A DNA stretch of 34,647 nt from an uncultured Parabacteroides sp. (GCA_900547435.1 URGO01000012.1:1-34647), one strand, 5' to 3'. Counted from the stretch's first letter, positions 1 through 8,566 are shown. Notes: generated by a model not told the origin, from the sequence alone. Made by a program: numbers and translations.

Positions 1-74
1 TTCCGAACAGAGCAGTTAAGCCCAATCACGCCGATGGTACTGCGTAACAGTGGGAGAGTAGGTAGCCGCCGTTT
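1..74 (+). rRNA. rrf: 5S rRNA, 3' part
   Basis: The window opens inside a 5S ribosomal RNA. The conserved stretches CCGAACAGAG, AGTTAAGCCC, CGCCGATGGTACTGC and GTGGGAGAGTAGG occur in the right order and spacing. About 40 bases of the 5' part lie before the window, so an rRNA operon ends here. The exact 3' end is uncertain by a few bases; I place it just after GCCGCCG. Confidence 0.93.
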
Positions 75-90
75 TTTGATAGAAAAGCAG

Positions 91-127
91 AAGGGTCCGG
101 TTCAAACAAAAGAACCGGACCCTTTGT
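91..127 (+). terminator. rRNA operon terminator
   Basis: A 13-bp perfect stem (arms 91-103 and 112-124, core GGGTCCGGTTC) closes an 8-base loop and is followed by TTTGTGATTTT. It lies 17 bases after the 5S end and reads as the intrinsic terminator of the rRNA operon. Confidence 0.85.
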
Positions 128-153
128 GATTTTGGGGATGATTGATTGAGAGT

Positions 154-210
154 AGTGAGTTTGTTGGATTATGAGTTTAAAACCTAAACTCACAATCCAG
201 TAAACTCATA
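154..210. repeat. AT-rich inverted repeat, likely terminator of the minus-strand operon
   Basis: The best stem pairs 166-179 with 185-198 (13 of 14 bases), and weaker pairing extends out to about 154 and 210. The words TGAGTTTA and TAAACTCA recur within it. It sits just beyond the stop of the dehydrogenase gene ending at 222 and just after the rRNA terminator, between convergent transcripts. Similar AAACT-rich spacers occur at 9901-9969. Confidence 0.55.
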
Positions 211-221
211 AACTAAAGGAG

Positions 222-1250
222 TCAATGCTTATTATTTTCTTTTAAAGCATATATCTTTTGGATAATATCCACTACTTTCAATCCTTCCAGTACATTCGTG
301 GTTATTTGTTTGCCTGAAGTTTCGGATAAAACTTCGACAACGTTGCGGATGACAAAGTTATGGTTTTGTGCTGATCCTTTGTAAGGACCGTAATCATTTC
401 CAGGATTAGTTGGAGCAAGTGTTGGCATTTCGTAATCTTTTATATGGCAATATTCCACTTCATTCATATATTGCCCGCCAATCTTTACGCTGCCGTTTTC
501 CGCAATGATCAACATGCTACTTTCCATATTCTTGTCCCATACAGCCGTTGAATAGTTTAAGCACCCCATTCCTCCATTTACAAAATCAAATGTAATTAAT
601 CCGGAATCTTCAAAGGCTGTTAAATTCTGGTGGTTGAAATCGGCGAATTTTGCTTGGATATGGCAGATGTCCCCGAAAAGCCAATACATGATATCAATAA
701 AATGTGAGAATTGGGTAAATAGAGTTCCTCCATCCAACTGAGCATCTCCATGCCATCCTCCTGCTTTATAATAACGGTTATCCCGATTCCAATAGCAATT
801 CAGTTGTACCATATATATGTTTCCTAACCGCCCAGAATCTACCATCTCTTTAATCCATATCGATGGAGGAGAATAACGGTTTTGCATGACGCAAAAGGCT
901 TGTTTCTGATAACGGAGCGATGTATAAACGACTTTTTCCGCGTCTTGGAGCGTTAATGCCATTGGTTTTTCGATGACAACATGATGGCCGGATTCGATAG
1001 CTTGGATAGCCATTCCGGCATGTAAACCATTCGGCGTGCAGATATTGATAACATCTACCTCCAAATCAGCTTGTAAAAGTTCATTTAAAGATGGGAAAAA
1101 AGGAACATCATACGCTTCAATTCCTAACTCCTCTTTGGAACGGATATCGCATAGAGCTACTAATTCGGCTCCGGCATCCCGTACTATCATCTCAGCATGT
1201 CGTTTGCCTATATGTCCACAACCTACTACTGCGAAACGGATTTTCTTCAT
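222..1250 (-). CDS. Gfo/Idh/MocA-family NAD(P)-dependent sugar dehydrogenase
   Basis: This 342-aa protein is an oxidoreductase of the Gfo/Idh/MocA family. The N-terminal Rossmann fold carries GCGHIG at residues 10-15. The family's catalytic lysine motif EKP is at 94-96, and the C-terminal domain has GGTLFTQFSHFID at 174-186. The overall pattern resembles WlbA/WbpB enzymes, which oxidise C3 of UDP-N-acetylglucosaminuronic acid so that a partner aminotransferase can add an amino group. The start overlaps the stop of the upstream aminotransferase by ATGA, so the two are probably translationally coupled. The partner supports a role in making an amino sugar for surface polysaccharide, but no glycosyltransferase or other pathway gene is nearby. 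The exact substrate is inferred, not shown. Confidence 0.85.
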   Translation of the reverse strand: MKKIRFAVVGCGHIGKRHAEMIVRDAGAELVALCDIRSKEELGIEAYDVPFFPSLNELLQADLEVDVINICTPNGLHAGMAIQAIESGHHVVIEKPMALTLQDAEKVVYTSLRYQKQAFCVMQNRYSPPSIWIKEMVDSGRLGNIYMVQLNCYWNRDNRYYKAGGWHGDAQLDGGTLFTQFSHFIDIMYWLFGDICHIQAKFADFNHQNLTAFEDSGLITFDFVNGGMGCLNYSTAVWDKNMESSMLIIAENGSVKIGGQYMNEVEYCHIKDYEMPTLAPTNPGNDYGPYKGSAQNHNFVIRNVVEVLSETSGKQITTNVLEGLKVVDIIQKIYALKENNKH

Positions 1251-2371
1251 GATTCAAATGCTTTTATTGTTTCAATAATATATCCCGCCTCTTCTTTCGT
1301 CATTTCGGAATGAATCGGTAATGAGAGGACTGCTTGTGCCAAATTTTCCGCATGGGTCAATACTGAGCCATTGCGTGCCAATCCATAAAAGGCTTCCTGC
1401 CGGTGTAAAGGCAACGGATAATAGACCATGGAAGGAATCCCATGTTCCTTTAAATAATCCTGGAGTTTATCCCGTTTCCCGTTGTTTATGCGCAATGTAT
1501 ATTGATGAAACACATGTGTTGAATAGGTTGCACGTTGGGGAATTATCCAACGCGAGTCATCCCCTAATGCCTCGTCATACCATTCCGCCACTCTTTGCCG
1601 GGATTCTGCAAACTCATTTACATGTGGCAATTTAACTTTTAAGATAGCTGCTTGCAAAGTATCCAAACGTGAATTGCAACCGATTATTTTATGGTGATAT
1701 TTTTTTATTTGGCCATGATTAGCTATCATGCGGATACGTTCGGCTAATCCATCGTCTGATGTTATGATAGCCCCGCCATCTCCATAACACGCCAAGGGTT
1801 TGGACGGGAAGAAAGAGGTGGTTCCGATATGTCCGATAGTCCCGGTCTTTCTCGGTTTCCCATCCGAATAAATACACTCGGCCCCTAAGGATTGTGCGTT
1901 ATCTTCTATGACATATAAATGATTTTGTTCGGCTATTTGATGAATGGTCTCCATATCGCAACTTTGCCCGAACAGATGTACTACAATAATGGCCCTGGTC
2001 TTGGGTGAGATAGCCGCTTCAATCTGGTAAGGATTGATATTGAATGTAGATTCCTCTACATCCACCCAGACCGGTATCAGTCCTAACAAGGCGATAACCT
2101 CGGCCGCGGCTACATAGGTAAATGCAGGGACAATCACTTCATCTCCCGGCATCAAATTGAGCGACATAAGCGCAATTTGCAAGGCGTCGGTCCCATTTCC
2201 GCAAGGAATGACGTGAGGTACGCCCAAATACTCAGACAGGTGAGAAGCAAAACTTCTCACCTGCGGTCCATTTATAAAAGAACAAGAATCTACAACTTCC
2301 TGCATCGCCAGGTCTATTTCCGGTTTCAGACGGAGATATTGGCGATGGAGGTCGACCATCTGAATCTCCAT
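1247..2371 (-). CDS. DegT/DnrJ/EryC1-family PLP-dependent sugar aminotransferase
   Basis: A 374-aa nucleotide-sugar aminotransferase of the DegT/DnrJ/EryC1 family, close in pattern to WbpE, which aminates a 3-keto UDP-sugar. The PLP-binding lysine is in SFFPSKPL (Lys191), the cofactor-contacting Asp157 is in VIEDNAQS, and GNGTDAL (58-64) and NSRLDTLQAAIL are typical family blocks. The ATG follows the metG TAA with no gap, and an AGGTG sequence inside the end of metG could serve as ribosome binding site. It overlaps the dehydrogenase downstream by four bases. The dehydrogenase-aminotransferase pair fits formation of a 3-amino sugar nucleotide; the substrate remains unproven. Confidence 0.87.
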   Translation of the reverse strand: MEIQMVDLHRQYLRLKPEIDLAMQEVVDSCSFINGPQVRSFASHLSEYLGVPHVIPCGNGTDALQIALMSLNLMPGDEVIVPAFTYVAAAEVIALLGLIPVWVDVEESTFNINPYQIEAAISPKTRAIIVVHLFGQSCDMETIHQIAEQNHLYVIEDNAQSLGAECIYSDGKPRKTGTIGHIGTTSFFPSKPLACYGDGGAIITSDDGLAERIRMIANHGQIKKYHHKIIGCNSRLDTLQAAILKVKLPHVNEFAESRQRVAEWYDEALGDDSRWIIPQRATYSTHVFHQYTLRINNGKRDKLQDYLKEHGIPSMVYYPLPLHRQEAFYGLARNGSVLTHAENLAQAVLSLPIHSEMTKEEAGYIIETIKAFES

Positions 2372-4411
2372 TTATTTCACCTCGCTTCCGGGTTTGACTT
2401 CTTTATCGGGTGTAATAACCGCTAATTTGCCATCGAAATTCTCGGCTGAAAGAATCATACCTTCAGAAACGATACCTTTCAATTTGCGGGGAGCCAAATT
2501 CGCGATAAAGCATACCTGCTTACCAACCAGCTCTTCCGGTTTGTAATGCTGGGCAATGCCGGATACAATCGTCCGTTTTTCCAATCCATCGTCAATGAGG
2601 AATTGCAGTAATTTATCCGCTTTAGGCACTTTTGTACATTCCAGCACCGTTCCTACGCGGATGTCCAATTTCATGAAATCATCGAATGCAATGTTTTCGC
2701 GGATTGGGTTCGCCTTATAATTCGCCTCTTCGTTGGCCTTTTTAGTCTCCAATAATTTGTTGACCTGTTGCTGGATGACTTCGTCATCAATCTTTTCGAA
2801 AAGCAATTCGGCCTGTCCCAATTCGTGTCCGGCTTTCAGCAAATCCGTAGCGCCTAAGCGATTCCATCCCAAAGGCTCCACATTCAGCATTTGGTTGAGT
2901 TTCTTCATGCTGAACGGAAGGAACGGTTCGAAAGCGATGGCCAGGTTGGCGGTAATCTGCAAGGCGATATTCATGATTGTCGCTACGCGAGGCATATCCG
3001 TCTTGGCCAGTTTCCAAGGTTCGGTATCCGCCAAGTATTTATTCCCGATACGCGCTAAGTTCATCGCCTCCTTTTGGGCATCCCGGAAATGGAAGGTGTC
3101 CAACAAGCGTTCTACATCCGCCTTTACGTGCTTGAACTCCTCAATGGTCTGAAGGTCATACTCCGTCAATTCGCCTGCTTCCGGTACCTTGTTTTCGAAA
3201 TACTTGCCGGTCAGTACCAAGGCGCGGTTCACGAAGTTACCCAGAATCGCCACCAGCTCATTGTTGTTGCGAGCCTGGAAATCTTTCCACGTAAAGTCAT
3301 TGTCTTTGGTTTCCGGGGCATTAGCCGTCAGGACGTAACGTAATACATCCTGTTTGCCGGGCATATCCACCAAATATTCGTTTAGCCAGACCGCCCAGTT
3401 GCGCGAGGTGGAAATTTTGTCTCCCTCCAGATTCAGAAACTCATTGGCCGGTACATTCTCCGGCAGATTGTAGGAACCCTCCGCTTTCAGCATCGAAGGG
3501 AATACGATGCAATGGAATACGATATTGTCTTTCCCGATGAAATGAATCATCTTTGTCTCGGGATCTTTCCACCATTTTTCCCAGCTATCCGGCAATAACT
3601 CTTTCGTGTTGGAAATGTAGCCGATAGGCGCGTCAAACCACACATACAGCACTTTGCCTTCCGCTCCCTCGACCGGTACAGGGATGCCCCAATCCAGGTC
3701 TCGGCTTACGGCACGGGGTTGCAATCCCATATCCAGCCAACTCTTACATTGCCCGTACACGTTTGGTTTCCATTCTTTATGTCCTTCCAATATCCATTGG
3801 CGGAGGAACGGTTCCCATTTGTCTAAAGGCAGATACCAGTGCTTGGTCTCGCGCATCACGGGTTGGCTTCCGCTGATGGCCGACTTGGGGTTGATCAGTT
3901 CCGTAGGGCTCAACGACGTACCGCACGCCTCGCATTGGTCCCCGTAGGCATGTTCGTTTCCGCAATGCGGACAGGTTCCGGTGATGTAGCGGTCTGCCAG
4001 GAATTGCTTAGCCTCTTCATCATAATATTGCTCACTGGTTTTTTCGATAAACTCGCCTTTGTCGTAAAGCGTGCGGAAAAACTCGGATGCCGTTTCGTAA
4101 TGAATCTTCGAGGTGGTACGCGAATAAATATCAAACGAGATGCCGAAATCTTCGAATGATTTCTTGATGATATTATGATAATGGTCCACGATATCTTGTG
4201 GCGTAACGCCCTCTTTCTTTGCACGGATTGTGATAGGTACCCCATGCTCGTCCGATCCGCCGATCATCAGCACCTCCTCTCCCTTCAGGCGGAGGTAGCG
4301 CGCGTAAATATCGGCCGGTACATAAACTCCTGCCAAATGGCCAATGTGTACTGGCCCGTTCGCATACGGCAATGCCGTTGTTATCAATGTCCTTTTAAAA
4401 TTCTTTTCCAT
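2372..4411 (-). CDS. metG: methionyl-tRNA synthetase
   Basis: MetG charges initiator and elongator tRNA-Met with methionine in the cytoplasm. At 679 aa it is the long bacterial form. The class I HIGH motif is at residues 22-25. The zinc knuckle uses Cys147, Cys150, Cys160 and Cys163, and the KMSKS-like loop reads KISTS at 332-336. The C-terminal tRNA-binding (EMAPII/Trbp111-like) domain starts near residue 570 (FDDFMKLDIRVGTV). The gene leads a minus-strand unit with the two sugar genes that follow at zero and minus four bases. That link probably reflects shared transcription rather than function. Confidence 0.98.
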   Translation of the reverse strand: MEKNFKRTLITTALPYANGPVHIGHLAGVYVPADIYARYLRLKGEEVLMIGGSDEHGVPITIRAKKEGVTPQDIVDHYHNIIKKSFEDFGISFDIYSRTTSKIHYETASEFFRTLYDKGEFIEKTSEQYYDEEAKQFLADRYITGTCPHCGNEHAYGDQCEACGTSLSPTELINPKSAISGSQPVMRETKHWYLPLDKWEPFLRQWILEGHKEWKPNVYGQCKSWLDMGLQPRAVSRDLDWGIPVPVEGAEGKVLYVWFDAPIGYISNTKELLPDSWEKWWKDPETKMIHFIGKDNIVFHCIVFPSMLKAEGSYNLPENVPANEFLNLEGDKISTSRNWAVWLNEYLVDMPGKQDVLRYVLTANAPETKDNDFTWKDFQARNNNELVAILGNFVNRALVLTGKYFENKVPEAGELTEYDLQTIEEFKHVKADVERLLDTFHFRDAQKEAMNLARIGNKYLADTEPWKLAKTDMPRVATIMNIALQITANLAIAFEPFLPFSMKKLNQMLNVEPLGWNRLGATDLLKAGHELGQAELLFEKIDDEVIQQQVNKLLETKKANEEANYKANPIRENIAFDDFMKLDIRVGTVLECTKVPKADKLLQFLIDDGLEKRTIVSGIAQHYKPEELVGKQVCFIANLAPRKLKGIVSEGMILSAENFDGKLAVITPDKEVKPGSEVK

Positions 4412-4441
4412 ATTGATGTTTTACTCTGTTTTTTCTACCCA

Positions 4442-4449
4442 CAAAGGTA
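4442..4449 (-). promoter_or_regulatory. -7 box of the metG promoter
   Basis: On the minus strand this reads TACCTTTG, a match to the Bacteroidota -7 consensus TAnnTTTG, 31 bases before the metG ATG. I see no clear TTG -33 element at the expected spacing. Confidence 0.6.
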
Positions 4450-4671
4450 CGGATTTATTTGTTTTTCCTTGAACTTTTTGCCGGTTGATATTGTTATTTA
4501 ATAAAATGAATATACGCAAAGCTTAGAGATAAGGATATAAAGAAGCGAGGAGATAAGGGAATATCCCTAATATACGTGGGCCTTGTTTCTAAAACTTTGT
4601 CGACGGGAATGGGCGTTTGCGAACATTGTTTTTTATTAATTATAATAAGTCCTGTCTGACGGGCAAATATC

Positions 4672-5178
4672 ATGAAAATTCTATTTGAAATCAAAGAAAG
4701 CCTGGCCAGTATTCTGGATCAGCTATTACACTCGGACTTCTGGATTACAGAGGTGGAAGAGGTGAACGATGACAAGAAAATTGTCACCATCCGCGACTTT
4801 GCCTATCCGCAAGAGGCCGTTGCAGAGGTGACCAAAGAGGGTATCTTGTTAAAAACGGCATGGTCTAAATATACGTATCGCCTGTTTGAAAAGAATGGTT
4901 CTTGCTGGTGTGAGTATATCGGGGCCTATCGAGGCCTGTTGGAGCAGAAGCTCTTGCCGGTCATTACGCCTAAAGAGAATCTTTTGGACCAGGAGGTTTC
5001 CAGCTCCTTGTTCGGGAATACACAGAAGACCTTGCGCGAGTATGCGATGGACAACTTGAAACTGAAGCGGTTCCGCCAACAGACCTTTGGTGATATCGGC
5101 TTCTCGACCAGCGACCACCCGAAGCAGGTTTACGATGCGTTTATCAAGGAGGATTATATCCCGGATGAGAAGAAATGA
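4672..5178 (+). CDS. hypothetical protein, 168 aa
   Basis: I do not recognise this protein. It is a mixed-charge, probably cytoplasmic protein with no signal peptide, transmembrane segment or obvious catalytic motif. The N-terminal half alternates beta-like stretches (ILFEIKE, KIVTIRDF, EGILLKTAW, YTYRLFEK) with aromatic residues and reads like a small folded domain. The C-terminal third (NTQKTLREYAMDNLKLKRFRQ) looks helical and ends in an acidic tail. The codon usage matches its neighbours and no overlapping gene competes, so it is a real gene. It stands alone, with metG divergent upstream and ddh about 350 bases downstream. I see no consensus promoter directly before it. Confidence 0.75.
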   Translation: MKILFEIKESLASILDQLLHSDFWITEVEEVNDDKKIVTIRDFAYPQEAVAEVTKEGILLKTAWSKYTYRLFEKNGSCWCEYIGAYRGLLEQKLLPVITPKENLLDQEVSSSLFGNTQKTLREYAMDNLKLKRFRQQTFGDIGFSTSDHPKQVYDAFIKEDYIPDEKK

Positions 5179-5283
5179 GAAAAGAAGGAGAAGGTAGAGA
5201 AGTGACAGGTGCGTTTCCGGTCGTTTCTTTACCTTATCTTTTTATAGCTTCTTCCTTATGGGAAAAGCCCTATTTTGTTCCTA

Positions 5284-5371
5284 AAAATTCATGCCTATCT
5301 TTGATGGGATTCATGCCTATGTTTGTCTGGAAAGATAGGCATAAACGTCGACGAAGGTAGGCATGAATTTC
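5284..5371. repeat. 88-bp four-unit element, copy 1 (++--)
   Basis: Four contiguous 22-bp units start at 5284, 5306, 5328 and 5350. The 11-base cores are at 5291-5301 (ATGCCTATCTT), 5313-5323 (ATGCCTATGTT), 5332-5342 (AAGATAGGCAT, inverted) and 5354-5364 (AAGGTAGGCAT, inverted). Each core sits at offset 8-18 of its unit. The outer and inner pairs can form a nested hairpin. It lies between the 168-aa gene and ddh, which are read in the same direction. Confidence 0.9.
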
Positions 5372-5472
5372 GGGAAAGCCTTCTTGTGCCAAAAGGACCA
5401 TCAAATCCATTCTTCACACGTTAAATTACGGTAAAAAATATTCCGGCTATCTATTTTTGATATAGCTTAATC

Positions 5473-5501
5473 TTGTAAATGCTTATTTATTTCTACCTTT
5501 G
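5473..5501 (+). promoter_or_regulatory. ddh promoter
   Basis: A TTG (-33 element) at 5473-5475 and TACCTTTG (-7 element) at 5494-5501 are 18 bases apart. This matches the Bacteroidota housekeeping promoter, 23 bases before the ddh ATG. Confidence 0.75.
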
Positions 5502-5524
5502 CGTGAATTGATTATTTTTTATAT

Positions 5525-6421
5525 ATGAAAAAGATTAGAGCAGCCATCGTTGGGTATGGCAATATCGGAAAGTATGTTTTGGAAGCATTGGAAGTAGCTC
5601 CGGACTTTGAAGTGGCAGGTGTTATTCGTCGTGACCCTACAAACGTCCCCGCAGAGTTGAAAGATATTCCGGTGGTAGACGCTATCACGAAATTGGAAGA
5701 TGTGGACGTGGCTATATTGGCTACTCCGACCCGTCAGGTAGAGCACTATGCGAAAGAAATCCTGGCGTTGGGCATCAACACGGTGGATAGTTTTGATATT
5801 CACGGAAGTATCGCCGATTTGCGCATTTCGTTGGATGCCGTGGCCAAGGCACACAATGCCGTGTCGGTTATCTCGGCCGGATGGGACCCGGGAAGCGACT
5901 CTGTGGTACGTGCCTTGCTGGAGGCTATGGTACCGAAAGGAATCACGTATACGAACTTTGGCCCGGGTATGAGTATGGGACATACCGTAGCGGTAAAGGC
6001 TATTGAGGGGGTAAAAGCCGCATTGAGCATGACTATTCCTTTGGGAACGGGGGTTCATCGCCGCATGGTCTATATCGAAGTAAAGGACGGGTATGAGTTC
6101 AAGCAGGTAGCAGCAGCTATCAAGGCGGATGATTACTTTGCGCATGATGAAACGCACGTGATTCAGGTGGAATCGGTCGACGCGCTGAAGGATATGGGGC
6201 ATGGCGTTAACTTAGTACGCAAGGGCGTATCGGGTAAGACGCAGAACCAATTGGTTGAGTTCGATATGAAAATCAATAACCCGGCATTGACCGCACAGAT
6301 TCTGGTATCGGTGGCCCGTGCCAGCTTGAAGCAACAACCGGGCGCTTATACCATGATTGAATTGCCGATCATCGATATGCTTTATGGCGAGCGCGATGCG
6401 TTGATACGGAGACTGGTTTAA
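5525..6421 (+). CDS. ddh: meso-diaminopimelate D-dehydrogenase
   Basis: Ddh makes meso-2,6-diaminopimelate from tetrahydrodipicolinate, ammonia and NADPH in one step. It thus supplies lysine and the peptidoglycan cross-linking residue and bypasses the succinylase and acetylase routes. The 298-aa length is usual. The Rossmann motif GYGNIG is at residues 10-15. The run SAGWDPGSDS, then NFGPGMSMGHT and TGVHRRMVYIEV, is diagnostic for this enzyme and separates it from generic Gfo/Idh proteins. It has its own strong promoter and is followed by lgt, the flavodiiron gene and nagB in the same direction, a group with an envelope theme. Confidence 0.95.
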   Translation: MKKIRAAIVGYGNIGKYVLEALEVAPDFEVAGVIRRDPTNVPAELKDIPVVDAITKLEDVDVAILATPTRQVEHYAKEILALGINTVDSFDIHGSIADLRISLDAVAKAHNAVSVISAGWDPGSDSVVRALLEAMVPKGITYTNFGPGMSMGHTVAVKAIEGVKAALSMTIPLGTGVHRRMVYIEVKDGYEFKQVAAAIKADDYFAHDETHVIQVESVDALKDMGHGVNLVRKGVSGKTQNQLVEFDMKINNPALTAQILVSVARASLKQQPGAYTMIELPIIDMLYGERDALIRRLV

Positions 6422-6431
6422 CTGAATTGAG

Positions 6432-6487
6432 AATTGAAAGTTGAAAATTGGAAATTTGACAAATGCCTCTTTTTTCAACTTTCAATT
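6432..6487. repeat. TTGAAA/TTTCAA inverted repeat in the ddh-lgt spacer
   Basis: AATTGAAAGTTG at 6432-6443 pairs perfectly with CAACTTTCAATT at 6476-6487 across a 32-base loop. The spacer continues with direct copies of TTTTCAATT up to about 6502. It is a low-complexity hairpin between co-directional genes and could attenuate transcription or stabilise the 3' end of ddh mRNA. Confidence 0.6.
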
Positions 6488-6510
6488 TTCAATTTTCAAT
6501 TTAAGAAATT

Positions 6511-7332
6511 ATGTTGGATTTTATCACATGGACGGCCGACCCCGCCATGTTCTCTATCGGTTCGCGGGAGATACGTTGGTATGGTTTGGCTTTCGCATTA
6601 GGCTTTTGGATTGGTTATCTGATTGTCCAGAAGATGTGGAAACAGGAGCAGTTGAAGCCGGAATGGATTGATTCGCTCTTGATGTATACCATACTCGGTA
6701 CGGCTATCGGGGCGCGTTTGGGACATTGTTTGTTCTATGCGCCGGACTATTATCTGGCCAATCCGGTCGAAATCCTGAAGATCTGGGAGGGCGGTCTTGC
6801 CAGCCACGGAGGTACGCTGGGCATCATCATTGCCATTTATTTTTATTCCAGACGGGTCTCCCATAAGAGTATGCTTTGGACCTTCGACAAACTGGTCGTT
6901 CCCACGGGACTTGTGGCGGCCATGATCCGATTGGGCAATCTGATGAATCATGAAATATACGGACATCCCACGGATGCACCTTGGGCTTTTCGTTTTATCA
7001 CGAATCTTCATCAATGGAAAGCAGGCGCCGAGCCTATATTTTCTGCTCCGAGCCATCCGACGCAATTGTATGAGGCCGGGTGTTATCTGTTGACCTTTTT
7101 CCTTTGTTATTGGCTCTATTTCAAGAAAGAGGCCTGGAAGAAGGAGGGCTTCATCTTCGGTATCTTCATGATTTGCATATTTACCGCCCGTTTCTTCATC
7201 GAATTCTTGAAAAACGACCAGGAGGCATTCGAGGCGGATATGGTGCTGAATATGGGACAACTCCTCAGTATCCCGTTCGTATTGGCCGGGATTTACTTCG
7301 TATGGAGAGCGCAGAGAAAAATTGAAAATTAG
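6511..7332 (+). CDS. lgt: prolipoprotein diacylglyceryl transferase
   Basis: Lgt is the inner-membrane enzyme that moves diacylglycerol from phosphatidylglycerol to the lipobox cysteine, the first step of lipoprotein maturation. The 273-aa protein has about seven hydrophobic segments. It shows the family signature RLGNLMNHEIYG, the HPTQLYEA block with its conserved His, and an ARFFIEF segment near the C terminus. Two likely lipoproteins in this window, the glutaminyl-cyclase-like protein and the rhamnosidase, would be substrates. The ATG follows the inverted-repeat spacer, with no clear promoter of its own, so it is probably read from the ddh promoter. Confidence 0.97.
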   Translation: MLDFITWTADPAMFSIGSREIRWYGLAFALGFWIGYLIVQKMWKQEQLKPEWIDSLLMYTILGTAIGARLGHCLFYAPDYYLANPVEILKIWEGGLASHGGTLGIIIAIYFYSRRVSHKSMLWTFDKLVVPTGLVAAMIRLGNLMNHEIYGHPTDAPWAFRFITNLHQWKAGAEPIFSAPSHPTQLYEAGCYLLTFFLCYWLYFKKEAWKKEGFIFGIFMICIFTARFFIEFLKNDQEAFEADMVLNMGQLLSIPFVLAGIYFVWRAQRKIEN

Positions 7333-7363
7333 AAACTTTATTCTTCATTCTTAATTGAGAGAT

Positions 7364-8566
7364 ATGTATCGACTAAAAGAACTTGCAGACAAGGTTTATT
7401 ATGTGGGTGTGAACGACCGGCAAAAGGTGTTGTTCGAGAATATGTGGCCTTTGCCTTATGGCGTTTCCTATAATTCCTATCTGATTGTAGACGAGAAAAC
7501 GGTCCTGGTGGATACGGTCGATGTCTGCTATTCGGATATTTACTTGAAGAAGGTAGAGGATGCTTTGGGTGGGCGTCCCTTGGATTATCTGATTGTAAAC
7601 CATATGGAGCCGGACCATGCGGGTAGCATCCGCTTATTGCGCCAATTGTATCCGGACGTGCAGATTGTAGGGAACAAACGTACGTTTGATATGCTGGAGG
7701 GCTATCATGGTATTACGACCGGCCTGGTGGAAGTCAAGGAGGGTGATGCGTTGGAGATTGGTCATCACAAATTGATGTTCTATCTGGCTCCAATGGTCCA
7801 TTGGCCGGAGGTTATGGTGACTTATGATGTAACGGACAAAATCTTGTTCTCGGCGGATGCCTTTGGTACTTTCGGGACATTGGACGGAGGAGTATTTGAC
7901 ACCGAACTGAACTTGGACCATTATTGGGAAGAGATGCGCCGGTATTATTCTAATATTGTAGGCAAATATGGAAATCCGGTACAAAAAGCGCTTCAGAAAT
8001 TGTCCGGCTTGGATATTCAGACCATTTGTTCTACCCACGGACCGGTTTGGACCGCTCATATTCCTGAAGTGGTGAAGATTTATGACGAACTGAGCCGTTA
8101 TGAAGGCCAGGAAGGTGTCGTTATTGTCTATGGAAGCATGTATGGATATACAGAGCAGATGGCCGAGACTATCGCTTCTTCGCTTTCGGCTCATGGTGTG
8201 AAAAATATTGTCATGCACAATGTCAGCAAGAGCCATGCTTCGTATATCATTAAGGATATGTTCAAATATAAGGCGGTTATCATCGGATGCCCGACCTATT
8301 GCAACCAGCTTTATCCTGAAATCGACTCGCTTTTGCAGAAGATAGAATTGCGCGAATTGAAAGGACGCCTGTTTGGGTATTTTGGTTCGTTCTCGTGGGC
8401 GGGTGCGGCCGTAAAACGCTTGGCGGCCTTTGGCGAGAAGATGGGTTGGACCGTTGTAGGCGAGCCTGTTGAACAGAAGCAGGGCCTGAAGGCTGATAAG
8501 TATGAGGCTTGTTGGGCGTTGGGTCAAGCTATGGCGGAGCAACTACAAAAACGCACAAACTTATAA
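7364..8566 (+). CDS. flavodiiron protein (A-type flavoprotein)
   Basis: A cytoplasmic flavodiiron protein, a family that reduces O2 to water and/or NO to N2O and protects anaerobes from oxygen and nitrosative stress. The N-terminal beta-lactamase-like domain carries the diiron ligands in HMEPDHAG (residues 80-87), MVHWPEV, FSADAFG and STHGPVW. The C-terminal flavodoxin domain begins near VIVYGSMYGYTEQMA, the FMN phosphate loop. At 400 aa it is the simple two-domain form without a rubredoxin extension. I prefer the ATG at 7364 over a TTG nine bases upstream. It lies 31 bases after lgt and 27 before nagB. Whether O2 or NO is the main substrate cannot be told from sequence. Confidence 0.92.
   Translation: MYRLKELADKVYYVGVNDRQKVLFENMWPLPYGVSYNSYLIVDEKTVLVDTVDVCYSDIYLKKVEDALGGRPLDYLIVNHMEPDHAGSIRLLRQLYPDVQIVGNKRTFDMLEGYHGITTGLVEVKEGDALEIGHHKLMFYLAPMVHWPEVMVTYDVTDKILFSADAFGTFGTLDGGVFDTELNLDHYWEEMRRYYSNIVGKYGNPVQKALQKLSGLDIQTICSTHGPVWTAHIPEVVKIYDELSRYEGQEGVVIVYGSMYGYTEQMAETIASSLSAHGVKNIVMHNVSKSHASYIIKDMFKYKAVIIGCPTYCNQLYPEIDSLLQKIELRELKGRLFGYFGSFSWAGAAVKRLAAFGEKMGWTVVGEPVEQKQGLKADKYEACWALGQAMAEQLQKRTNL

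Larger units (their letters stand above)
5179..5524. other. intergenic spacer, 346 bases
   Basis: No convincing gene. The spacer holds one 88-bp four-unit repeat element (5284-5371) and the ddh promoter (5473-5501). A 61-codon open frame at 5175-5360 runs through the repeat and has no protein-like character. Confidence 0.8.

Noticed and set aside
4494..4694. 66-codon minus-strand frame between metG and the 168-aa gene
   Set aside because: It overlaps the start of the next gene, has no recognisable protein features and no promoter. I read it as chance.
5175..5360. 61-codon plus-strand frame after the 168-aa gene
   Set aside because: It runs through the 88-bp repeat element and ends inside it; the composition is not protein-like.
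5525..6421. Generic Gfo/Idh oxidoreductase for the 298-aa gene
   Set aside because: The blocks SAGWDPGSDS and NFGPGMSMGHT are specific to meso-DAP dehydrogenase.
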